The position numbers and the translations under genes are program-made. 64,000 nt of DNA from Hydractinia symbiolongicarpus (taxonomy: Eukaryota; Cnidaria; Hydrozoa; Anthoathecata; Hydractiniidae), in the NCBI RefSeq assembly GCF_029227915.1, contig NC_079880.1:10443501-10507500 (forward strand), written 5' to 3'. Below the pieces are notes generated by a model. The model was not told where the DNA came from and searched no databases. It saw nothing but the letters and a program-made list of their open reading frames with translations. How positions within the stretch are numbered: position 1 is the first letter of the stretch; each line of letters opens with the position of its first letter. Positions 34,764 to 46,001 of the stretch are shown piece by piece.

Positions 34764-37700
34764 TCACCTGCTTTCGTCTCTTCTACACTTCGTGGAAGTG
34801 TAAGGCGCCAGATAAGAGTGCTTAAGAGCTTCGCTTGCAGTTATACGATTACTGGGATCATATGTTAACATTTTCTCGAGTAAATCGAACAACTGAACGT
34901 GAATTTTTCTATCTGACGTGCGATATTCCTAAATGAAGCCGACGATAATTAGCGTTAAGATATAATTAGCGTATCGATAAGAAACTTAATACGATAGTAT
35001 TGCTTAGATTTCATACTTACCGATAGGGGTTTACAATTATCTTCAACATACCGTCCCTCTACACTAGTATCCCAATCTAACACTCCTTTCTTAAAATACT
35101 TGGTTTTTCTAAATAACAAAACCGAAATTGTTATACATGAAAGAACAAAAAATAACCACAAGCCAATGACTTTAAATAAACGTGAAATAAAAGCAGCTAA
35201 ATATTTCCACCATTATGAAAAACTACAACGGACTTTGATGGAATATGTCAGCATGGTTATTTGTTCGTTAGGAACATACATGGTGAAAAAGCTGAACGAT
35301 TGCAGTTTTAGATTTAGAAGACTTTAAAGGAAAAGGAACTTGAAAGACAGAAATATTTTGCAACTGAACGACACGTACTTTGATTTTTTGATCATGCTGC
35401 TCGGAAGAGGACCTAATATACATTCCATCATGGCTAAATGTTCTTTGTTGTCGTGTGTCTAAAACGAGAACACAATCAGTCAATCACACAATGAAATAAA
35501 AGATTAAAATTTTCAAATTTTATGATGAAGTCATATTCACTTTTATTTTGCAATATTTCGGGTGGACAACGCCTTCATTTCGCGAACATAAAATTTAAGA
35601 TTCTTAGATTTAACAAAAATTTACATAATTTTCCCAAGATGTGACAATAAAACAAAAATTAAATCGATAATGCATGGCAAAAAAGAACTTGAAATTTATT
35701 ATGATGCAACGATAATAAATAAAATAGTTTAATGGGTAATAATGGGTTTTTCATATAATAAGTAATTCTAAAGCATGCGAGAATTACTTTTGTGTGACGT
35801 GCGTAGGAGATACCTAACGACTAAACAGTCAACAAAATCAGCTTCGTTGTGTTGTTTCAAGAGTTTCTTCAAATAGGATCATTAATCATTTTAAAGGCAC
35901 TCAAGTTGTGCATGGTTAATAATATAACCCATACATTTATAAAAAGTGCACTTTATGTGAATTTCACAGCTTTTATACGTAGTAATCGAGTTGTTACATT
36001 TTAAAGCACATAGAGTACAGAACTTACCTGGAATAATGTGTTGCCTGTGTATAGTTCAAATATTATACAACCACAACTCCAAATATCACAAGGTTGAGAC
36101 CAGCCCAATTCTAAACCAAAAAAGCTTTGATTAGAAAAATTCATTTCACAAAAACTAAAACAAAACCGAAGCAATTCATACAGAAGGGTTCTGTAAGAAT
36201 TCAGCACTAAAATAAGACAAAATAAAATAAAACACAATGTATGATAATACAAAAAGCTTACCCAGAACAACTTCAGGAGCACGATAATGACGTGTAGACA
36301 CAACTGTACTATGGTGTTCGTGATCAAATGTGGCTGAGCCAAAATCGATAAGCTCAATATCAGATTTGCGAAGAACGTGGATATTTTGTCGCTAAAAATA
36401 TAAGAAATATTCATTACAAGCTCATAAAGGGTAGTCATGACAAATGGACGAATTTAATAATTTAAAAAGAAAAGAAATGTAAGAACAAGTTGTTACAACC
36501 ATGACAATGGACAATACTTAAGAGATAAGAATTCATACATAAGAATTCACTTGTATTTTTAAAATTTTAACATTTAAAAAAAATCAATACAACATTAACA
36601 AAGATTACTTACTGCATTGTCACTCCAAAAAGAATCGTATGATGAATCAACAAATAACATATTTTCAGGTTTTAAATCAGTGTGTGTCAGTTTGATACTG
36701 TGAAGAACTAAAATAATTTTTCAACAATTATTTTATGATTCACAACATATACAATATTAAATCCGGGTATGTCAAACAAAATTTCTGCTCTCTAGTGAGT
36801 TGGGTATGAGGAGTACACCGTATTTCAAATAGCCCCAAACAGTTTGAAAGACAATGGACAAAAGAAATTGAGTACATGCACAGCACTTATGGATTGTATT
36901 ATTAGAAACTTTAGGGGATGCTATATTGGCAACTTAATCTGCAAAAATATTTAGACCATGGTTCGAAAGTTAAGGAAGTAAGTAGAATGGAAACTTTATC
37001 CATCAATCTTTATCTATGCTAGCTAAAATTGAATGAAAAATGGATGTCTACACTTACAATTGATAGATGTAAGTAACTGTTCTGCAATGTGTTGTACTTG
37101 TGGCATCGTATATGGTTGATAAACATTTTCTTTCTAAATTAAAAATTTGTTACAGTGATCATATAAGTTACGGCCAAGTGAATTCATCTGAATTACTCCC
37201 ATAAATGCAGCTAAAAAAGCTGATGCTTTAAGTTGCCTGCTACTGTAACTGATAACCAGTGGACTCGACAAACATTGGAGCCTAACGTACCATAAAATCA
37301 AATACACTTTTTCCAAGTTTGGGAAACACCAAACAAATGTGTTTATGATAATCAAAAGCACCAAGTAATTTGATGCATAAACTAGAAAGAGAAGTATAAA
37401 AACATATTGTTATTTACACATACCACAAGGAAATTTGCACATCACAAAGAGCATGTGTAAAATAAGAAATTTAATTTACAAAATCTCCCATAAAAAATAC
37501 ACCCCTAAAGAAATTGTACATACTTTTTATTATCAGGGTCTTTTTTAGCTAATTTTTCAAGGACCAAAATTTCCAATCTGGCGGCTTCCCTGTATCTTTC
37601 AATATTTTTAATGATTTTTATTGCAACATGTTTATCTCTTTTTCTGAAACAAATAACATATTAACATATAACACTAGGATATGATTTAATTATTATAGAC

Positions 37701-40519
37701 AACAGCCCTCAAAATTAGCCCAAAAACCTGTTAGCAATAAATTGCCGACGACAGTCATTTTCAGCGGCAACCCCTCAGCAATAATTTCGACGCGAGAGAG
37801 TGAAGCAACAATAGCAATTTATTTAACATTAGTAGGCTGTTTAGTCAGAAAGTCGGACAACACATTAAGCAAGTGGATCTAAACAGCCTCTGCATTTTTT
37901 TGCTGGCGCGAAATGAAACCGCGCCAGCAATTGCCGATTGCTGACGCTAATTTCTAGGGCTGAGACAAATTTTATAATGTCAAATGCGCTAGCAATTAAC
38001 AAAACAAACATTACAGCAAGGGTAAATTCATAACAGAATGGCATATCAGAATGGTAGCTACTATGATATAATTAGCAATGTTATTTTGAAGCCATTAATA
38101 TTTTAAACAATGATTAAACTTACCTATCATAACATTCAAGACATTTTCCAAAAGTTCCTTCACCAAGTAACGACCTAATCTCATCTAAAATACCAGAAAA
38201 AAAGACAATTACAAAAAGTTAAACAATGCAATGTCAGTTTTTTTATCCAAACAACTCCTAATTTGAAGCATGCAAGGGAGAAATTTCAACAAGTCAAGTA
38301 ATCTTATTTTGATGTGTATGCGGAGGACAAACAAAAACTCAGATAATTAAAACAAGCCTACTATTGCTTTTCATGATGAAGTGCACTCTGAAAATTCTTA
38401 TGTAACTACAATAACTTAGTCTAAGTACATCTATTTAGCAGCAAATCCCCTGCTCTGTATATTAGATGACCGTCTCTATCGTCTCTCACATGACTTGATT
38501 GCCTGCTATGATGGCTGCTGATGCTAGATGATCTGCTTCCTGAGTTGCAGTTGTGACTGTCTTCATTTCTATGTATGTAGCCATTTTTCTTACTACCACG
38601 ATGATGCCGAAGACCACTCTCTTTTTTCTGTAGATAGTTGTGCAGACAAAAATAAAATGACCAGGTTTTTCGATGGAGGCAAGATTCAGAGCATTGCAAA
38701 GAAGCAAGGTGTGATAGATTCCAACATCACATAGAGTAAGAAAATTGTTCGGAAAACAAATAAGTCAATGGAATGTTTTGAAACGATACACCAAAGGTAA
38801 CAATTCAGAGGTGGGTTTCCAATAGGAGCAAAAATAAAATACCAATAAGTCTTTAGTTGTGGATTATTTTGAGAGTACGCTGTATAACTAAGGAAACCCA
38901 CCAAGGAAATGTTACAAATTTTGACATTTAGCCTTCTTTAGTAAATTAGATTTTAGTGCTGATATATTGTGAAGCTAAGGAAAAACCTGTAATTTTAAGT
39001 TGTACCAAAACATTTTAGTAACCAAAAGAATAAATTATTTTACATCTTTTTTTAGCCCAAAGATAAGTATTTAGCCAAATTTAATCACAGGTTATGACCT
39101 TTTTGTTTAATATTAAAAATGAAATTAAAAAATGTTTTAACTTCATTTTTGTTTGATTTTGCATGACAGACCAAAGAAAAGGTGTTTGGTAAGTGTCCAT
39201 CAGATAGTTATTGGTAATAGCAAACTATGATGGCATTGGTAATTGATAAAACTAAATTGTAAGCCAAAAAATTAAGAAATTCTGAAATATGTAACTTTTG
39301 TTGTTGTCTAATCAGCTATGGTTTGAAAAACATTTTGTTTAGCTATTTTTTTACATCATCTCATAAAATCATACCTGATAGCAACATTGCTTTGTTTTAT
39401 GTCAAATTCTAGTTGCAGTTTTTCAGTCAGGGATAACCGCAAATTAGGCTATCACGCCAAATTAGGATAGTAACTTAGTTAGGAGATTTTTCATAGACTA
39501 GTTAGGAGATCATCTCATATTTAGATGTGTTTTCTTCTTTTATGATTATCTCGACAACCACCAAAAGTCTTTGGATCGGCTAATTAGACGAGAAATAGTC
39601 TATTTAGGCTATGTGCCACCATGTTGAAATAATGCGCGTGGGAAATTATGTGCATGGGAAATTTAGCCTTTTTCCAGAAGCAACTGCGGCCATAAAACAA
39701 AAGCCGTAAAACAGAGCATGGGTTCTTCAATAAAAAAAACTCTATATCTTCTGACAGCGCAAATAACAAAAAAAATATATTTGGACCATCAAAGAAGGTT
39801 CTATAGAATGTTTTTGGCTGACAAAATCATTGCGACTATGCACCAGAACAGTAATAGGCAGCAAAAAACATGTTGATAGCCAAATTAAGTGAGATAAATT
39901 GTCTAAATAAGCTATTGTAGACTAATTAGACTACCATAGCCTAATTTGCAGTTATCCCTGACTGTTTTTGTTTAAGTTTTTCGGTCAGTCAGGAAAACTG
40001 CTAAGGAAACAAATGCTAATTTGACGTACTGACCTAATTAGCAGAATATCGAGTTTAAATTGATTATTAAATGTCTAATTATACTCCAAAAACATACATC
40101 ACTCCCTCATTGACAATCATAGAAAGGGAAAAATGGATGTTCCATTCATTTCAAAAGTGAAAAATTTCATGCCACCTTAGAGTGAAAAAACGTTTGATTT
40201 AAAGTGCGTCCTATTAAGACCAGGGACACTCACCAAACAATATTTTTGGTGTTTTAAGGTTTTAGCCAGCTAGTTAGGGCTGATTTACTTTCTTATATAA
40301 ACACAGCAAGGAAATACAAACCTTGTCATATTGATAATATTGTTGCAGTCGGACTTCTCTGTCATATGATCGCTTTAATGTTCTTGTTCCTGAGGAGCCT
40401 CTGTAGTGCCTGTTGTACCTCTTCGGACTTTTGTGATGCCTTCTTCTTTCACGTGAATAACGATGGTGTGGACTTCTTGATCTGCTGCGGCTTTTGCGTC
40501 TTTCCATTCCGTACCTCAT
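34764..40519 (-). CDS. CLK: CDC2-like (LAMMER) dual-specificity protein kinase
   Basis: Twelve exons on the minus strand, 461 residues, phases consistent throughout: 40322-40519, 38429-38627, 38124-38184, 37524-37643, 37291-37381, 37058-37133, 36613-36707, 36262-36391, 36028-36110, 35379-35458, 35021-35108, 34764-34928. The N-terminus has an RS-rich tail ([14 protein letters not shown]). Kinase landmarks in order are [14 protein letters not shown] (Gly loop), HVAIKII (Lys), HTDLKPEN (LAMMER-type catalytic loop), [27 protein letters not shown] and [11 protein letters not shown]. CLKs phosphorylate SR splicing factors in the nucleus and autophosphorylate on Tyr. The final Arg of the LAMMER motif is Cys here. 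Human CLK2 has 499 residues. The second-exon junction reads LLLNRYEI, as in other CLKs. Transcription is divergent from the RAG1-like gene. Confidence 0.95.
37703..37962. mobile_element. 260-bp MITE (hAT-like ends) in a CLK intron
   Basis: The ends CAGCCCTCAAAATTAGC and GCTAATTTCTAGGGCTG are inverted repeats differing at two positions. AGACAA flanks both sides, a 6-bp direct repeat. CAG..CTG termini suggest a hAT-type non-autonomous element, though hAT duplications are normally 8 bp. No ORF is present. It lies between CLK exons 3 and 4. Confidence 0.75.
39424..39964. mobile_element. 541-bp non-autonomous DNA transposon in CLK intron 1
   Basis: The left end begins CAGTCAGGGATAACCGCAAA and the right end is its reverse complement with one difference (TTTGCAGTTATCCCTGACTG). 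The inverted repeat extends about 28 bp through TTAGGCTA. TTTTT flanks both sides. The interior is AT-rich with further TTAGG/CCTAA strings and no transposase. Confidence 0.8.
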
Positions 40520-41761
40520 TCCAATAAAATTAGTGATATAGCACTTGTTCTGAACTTATATCTAAAATAAAGTTAGCTACGTCCTAATTTGGCGCCTTCC
40601 TTGGCGTGAAAAAATATTGCTGTGGAATACCAGTCAAAAAAGTAATGAACGCTGTTTAGAAGTGACAGTCGGCTAATTAAAGTACTTGTTATAATCGTCG
40701 TACAGTGTGTCCTCCAATTTAGTTGTGCTTAGATTTAACTAAATAATTTTTTTACAATACAACACTAAAGGACGTAGACGTTATACGTGGAAAGAATTAT
40801 ATTATATATATTATATTATATTATATATTAATAATATTATATTATATATTATATAGAATTATATGTTGTGCTTAGATTCTTGCTGGACATTATACTGGGT
40901 CTAAAAGCGTAATAGGGAGGCAACAAATTTTCTCGCGCATGTTTTTTAACGCCTATCTTACACATGCTGAAACCTTTTCCAGAAAGATCTGGTACTATGG
41001 CGTGTGTGTGTGAGGATGAGCTCTTTTTACACACAGTTCATGCATTTTGTTAAAAAAGTAAAAATGTGAAATCAAACTAAGACATAAGGTTTAAAAAATT
41101 CGAGTTACGTCATTGTCAGCTTCAAAAAAGAGGTTCTTTTTATTACCCTCTCTGCGGAACTATGCCGCGGGTCAGCTTTGTGTCGTTGTGTAGGTCCTGT
41201 GTGTGTCACTAAACTATGTCCCTATTTCTAAGCTCAAATAAAAAGAAATTCTTGTATCATGAAAATAGACTTCGTGGGCCACACGGCTGTTTCAGCTAGC
41301 GAGATTTCGGAAACTCAGACTGCGCATGTCAAAAAAAAATTTAAAATAAGGACTGGGGCGAGTTGCGCTTAAAAGTAAACAAATTTTAGGGTAGCTAGCA
41401 CCAGGTTTAATAGGCATTTTAATCACATAAACCAACTTAAGGACTGGAAACTAAGTGGTTTAAATAAAATATAGTCCTATACCAATAAGATTAATTCAAA
41501 TACAAAGCTATTCGCTTGTTGCCTAGCTAAAACAAAACAAAAACTTTCAACCTCCATTTTGAAGACTGTGGACACCATGCCAACTTAAAGCAAAATATTT
41601 TCAGATACGAAGTTATCCCACAGATAATTTTTATAAAAATCATTCCAAGATAGTTACGAGATACGAATAAAAAAAGAACTGTAGGTGTATCAGTACATTA
41701 CGAATTGATATTGTATCAAACATTAGGTACTTTTTTTTCAAAATTTTTGTTAAAGTTCAAG
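40520..41761. other. Divergent intergenic region between CLK and the RAG1-like gene
   Basis: It probably contains both promoters. The strongest visible structure is a TATAT/ATATT low-complexity block at 40800-40862. No terminal inverted repeat matching the downstream flank of the RAG1-like gene could be found by eye. No additional gene was recognised. Confidence 0.5.
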
Positions 41762-44700
41762 ATGGCTACTGGGGATTTACACCTAGCTCGGTTGAACAAG
41801 CTGTGTCGAATATGTGGAAACACTCTGCCTGGACGATCACATATTGTCCAAGAGCACATAAAGAACTTGGACAGTATTTTCAGAGCTGATTTTTATTCTG
41901 ATCGGGCAGGCATTCACCCAAAAAAATTCTGTCACTCGTGCTTTGCTACAATAAGTAATGTCCTAAAACGTGACTCAGCTACCGCTATTGTGCCTGTTAA
42001 ATGGTATACACATAAAGACACCGAGTGCAAAACATGCATATTAAGTGCACAAAAAAAGAGAGGTGGCAAACCTATGAAAAGAAGGGGCGGTGGTAACCCA
42101 ACACACAAAGCTGTGGATTCCGCAGAAAAAACTTGGACACCCCTAGAACTTAATAAAATTTACAGAAAAACCTCTGAACTTTTTGACTATAGTGGAAACG
42201 TTCTCTCAGACATAAATATCAGTGAAGGCAACTGGGAACATCTGATTTGTGCTTTGTGTAGCAATATTTTAAAAAGGCCATTAATGATAAACCAATGTAA
42301 CCACGTGTTTTGTGCCTTGTGTTTAACAAATAGGTAGAAGAATGCATTGCTCATGTGGTTGGAATAAAAATGCAGCAGTCAAACTTGCCGAATAAAACTG
42401 TCCAATTGCCCAGTGGAAGTTCACAAGTAAGATTACTTATGTATGGAGTGGACTCAGTAAAAGTGATTTGACATTGACTTTTTTTAACAAGCAACTGATT
42501 TTCAAACGGCTGATAAAGCAAAAAATTTTGATCTTAGCAATTTTAAGGCTGAAATCAAAACTGAAAATAAGTTGCTTTTGTATATGTCTATATATGTGCA
42601 TACCTAGGTTATCATTTTTTTACAATTCCAGTGAAATGTTTCTTATACACATTTTTTATACAAAAAACAAGCCATAATAAGAACAAGACAAATTTTAAAA
42701 TGTTCAGAGTAAATAATTAAAAATAATAATAAATATAAGTAAGTGGCTAGAGGGGTCACAGAATATAGGAAGTTTTGGGGGTCAATAAAAACCATTCTAT
42801 ATATTAGGAGATTTACTAAAATTTTGATGTGCCCACCCTAAATGCTAAGGCGTCTACATCGTTAAGTGATCTTATATAAAAAATGTGTATAACTACTTTA
42901 TACAAAAATACAAAACTATGCTATGTTATATTAAAAATAATGTACACATAATTGTCTGTAACAATATGATAATTTTAATAGTAATATTACATTTTACATA
43001 AAACAAATTAATAACATATGTTCCATATTTTAGCCATTGACAATAACACCCATTAGAATTCCTCGCAAGTCTTCTGATGAAACATGTGAAAGGAATGTGC
43101 GGAAAAGAGCAAATACAGCCAAGGAGTTAATCCATCTGATGTCTGGTGAAGAAACCCAATCTGTCACAAAACAGACCACAGCACTGCTAAAGTCTATGGA
43201 AGAAAGTGACAGAAATACTATCATTAAAAATTTGGGTACAGAAGTCATTATTCCAGCCAATCACATCACAGCAATGAAATCAAATTTAAACATGCCATGG
43301 AATCAACTACGTGAAATATCACGTTGGTTGAAAACATTCAACATAAAAATTGAATCAGAAAAAAAAGCAAGAAGTGTCGCTGCTGAATGGGTAGGCCAAG
43401 GACTGAGAGTTGAGCTGGCTCCTCTCACCAAATTATCAGTTGGAAACAGGGTATCCGTTATACCTAGGCCCTGGGGGTATCTGTATAATGTAGTTGGCCA
43501 CATTCTGTATCAACTCAAAAAGCTAGAATGTCACAATTTACTTGTAAAACATAGTTTCATTCCTGACAATGAGATCCATGTTAAAATTGGTGGAGACCAT
43601 GGAGGAAATAGTTTTAAAATGGCATATCAAATAGGCAATGTTCTAAACCCAAACAAGAAGGAAAACACAATAATGTTTAGCATTTTTGAAGGTAACAAAC
43701 ATTAATGCAATATATTACAAATATGAAAAAAAAAAAATTAAAACTGGAATTTCCAAAATTCTATGCATGTGATGTCTAATTGTGATCTAAAGTAGAAATG
43801 ATCTAAGTGATCTAAAGTAGAAATCAAAACATTTTTTATATTTTTTTTTTAAATTAGGGAAAGACACAAGAACAAACTTAAGAGTCTGCCTTGAACGGTT
43901 TCGACCACAAATAAAAATGCTGCAACAAGTCAAATATAAAGAGTCGATATTCCGTGTATTTATGTATGGCGACTACGAATTTCTGTGTGCAATGTATGGT
44001 ATAACTGGTGCAAATGGTAAATATTAATTACTTAAGATCTGGGGCAAGTTGCTAGTTGATAATCAAAATTAATTAATTTTTACAGAACTTTTTTTGCAAC
44101 TTCATAAAGTTCCTGTAGTTTAACAATGGGTTTTTACTACGCAGATATGGGAAATGCATAGTTAAAAATGGTTTATTTTTAAAAGTTTCTAATAAAATAT
44201 GTATACTTTAACATTTGTGTTTAGGGCGTCACAGCTGTTTGTTTTGCAACATTACCTCAAAACTAATGAACATCCCAGTGTTTACTCGCAAGAAATTTAA
44301 GAAAAGGTCACTGGCGACACTTGAAGAAAATTTAGCAGATTTTCGTGAAAGTGGTGGGAGCCCTAAAAATGCGAAAGAATTTTATAATGTCATTGACAAC
44401 ATATTTTTTGACATACCTATTGATCAAGTATACATCATATTTTTATGCTTTTCCACTGCAAGTTGATTTAATAATCCCAAAATAAAATCTATATAAACAC
44501 CTAATTTTAGGTCTGTATTCCTGGTCTTCATATTTCCTTGGGTGTATATCAAAAGATGTTTAAAATGTTTGAGTCTTCTTGCCAAGACTATGATGTAAAA
44601 ATAGCTCTGCTGTTGGCAACAGAAGACAATGAACTGGATTCAGATTATGGTGACTACATCGAAGTCCTTAAAGAAACAAATGACTTGCAGCAAAAGCTGG

Positions 44701-46001
44701 AAGATGAAAAAGCCAAATTAGCAAACCAGCAAGATCAGTTAAACTGGCTTGTAATATCTGGTGGCTTACAACGAAATATACTGACGTACGAGAAAAGTAT
44801 AATAAAAACTGAGAAGAAAATCACAGAATTAGAATTAGAAATCTCAACCTTGGGAAACAACAAAAGAATTTTAGTGGGTATGATCATTTTTATTACCTAA
44901 GTAATTTTTTGTGATATTCGCAAATGTTTTTTTGTCTGGAAATTCCAAGAAATTTAATTCCCGAAAAAAAACTTTCCAAAATTATAATTTTCATTCTGAT
45001 CTTATGATGCAAGCCTTATATTCTCTCCAATCTAAAGCTATGTTTAATAGTTTGTTCATCTTATTTTAGGTGTTGGTCCTTGTGCTTCTTCAATAGATAA
45101 AACGCTGCAAAAAATGGGTGTTGAACGTCAGGCCTACCATGGCCAAAGTTTTATCGGCAACCATGTACATAAATTGCTAAAGGTTTGTTAATACTAACAA
45201 TAATGTAGCAATTTAAAAATAACATATTTAAAGAAAATTAAAAAAACAATCTTGCTCTTATAGAAAGAAAACATCCAAAATTTAACATCCAGCATTAAAG
45301 AGATTGTTGCAGCACAAAAGCATGATGACCAGCTTATTCACAGTGTGAATTTAGAAATGGATAAGTACGACATGTTATTTACTTACTTTGCAGAAGTTCA
45401 TAACATTTACAATTCGGCAAAATATCTGTCATGTGAGGAAATACTGGCTTTAGGTGAGAAACTTGTTCCTTTTTTTAATAATAAATAAGTTTTTTTTAAA
45501 ATTTCATGTGCCAAAAACAAAACAAAAAGAAAGAATAATATACATATAGTACATAATTCTAGAAATTTCAATTAATAAATTCATGATGCATCTGCGAACT
45601 AACTGGCCAAAAGTTAATATTTCACCAAAACTGCATATGCTTGAAGATCATGTCACTGAGTTCATAGCAAAATGGAATGTTGGATTTGGGTTTTATGGCG
45701 AACAAGGTAAACAGCCACTTAAATTTGTAACCTGGTAACACCAAAATTTGTGTTTTTTACCAAAATGTGTTATTTTTCAGAAAATGTGTAGCTAGCTAGC
45801 TTAAATGTCAAATTATAACATTTTTAAGGTGGAGAAAGCTTGCATCATGAAATCAACAGGATGTCGAGCAGGTACAGCTGCATCAAAAACCCAGTCGAGC
45901 GGTTACGAAATACATTAAAGCAACATTTTGTTAATGTAAATCCTGAATCGAGCCAATTAAAACCAAAAATTAAAAAAAGAAAAATTGCACGTGAAGAATA
46001 A
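41762..46001 (+). CDS. RAG1-like protein: RAG1 N-terminal zinc region and RING fused to a RAG1-core-like transposase (frame broken in the RING)
   Basis: Exon 1 is 41762-42334 as an open frame. Later exons are 43034-43691, 43858-44016, 44225-44427, 44511-44877, 45070-45182, 45264-45453, 45563-45706 and 45829-46001; all later junctions agree in phase and encode 668 residues. Exon 1 encodes CRICGN, HPKKFCHSCF, a WYTH..CKTC pair and the RING half ICALC..CNHVFCALC, the order found in the RAG1 N-terminal region (CRICGN, HPTEFCHNCW, WHPH..CDIC, RING). Downstream, GGDHGG, YGDYEFL, HSCLFC, a RSLATLEENL..FRESGG segment, PGLHISLG and GEQGGES parallel RAG1's ADESDHE, ICTLCD, RSHAENLERY..WRSNPY, ALHCDIG and SEGNES. 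The start MATGDLH is chosen because the upstream Met lies in an unlikely leader. The frame stops just after CALCLTNR. RAG1-type N-terminal regions are known on invertebrate transposons (N-RAG-TP in Aplysia). It is either a transposon gene, a domesticated one or a recent pseudogene. Confidence 0.8.

Noticed and set aside
37134-37364. Minus-strand ORF of 76 codons
   Set aside because: Out-of-frame shadow over CLK exon 5 (37291-37381) and its intron; the correct frame gives the kinase hinge region.
40800-40862. TATAT-rich block as a structured element
   Set aside because: Low-complexity AT repeat; its palindromes follow from composition.
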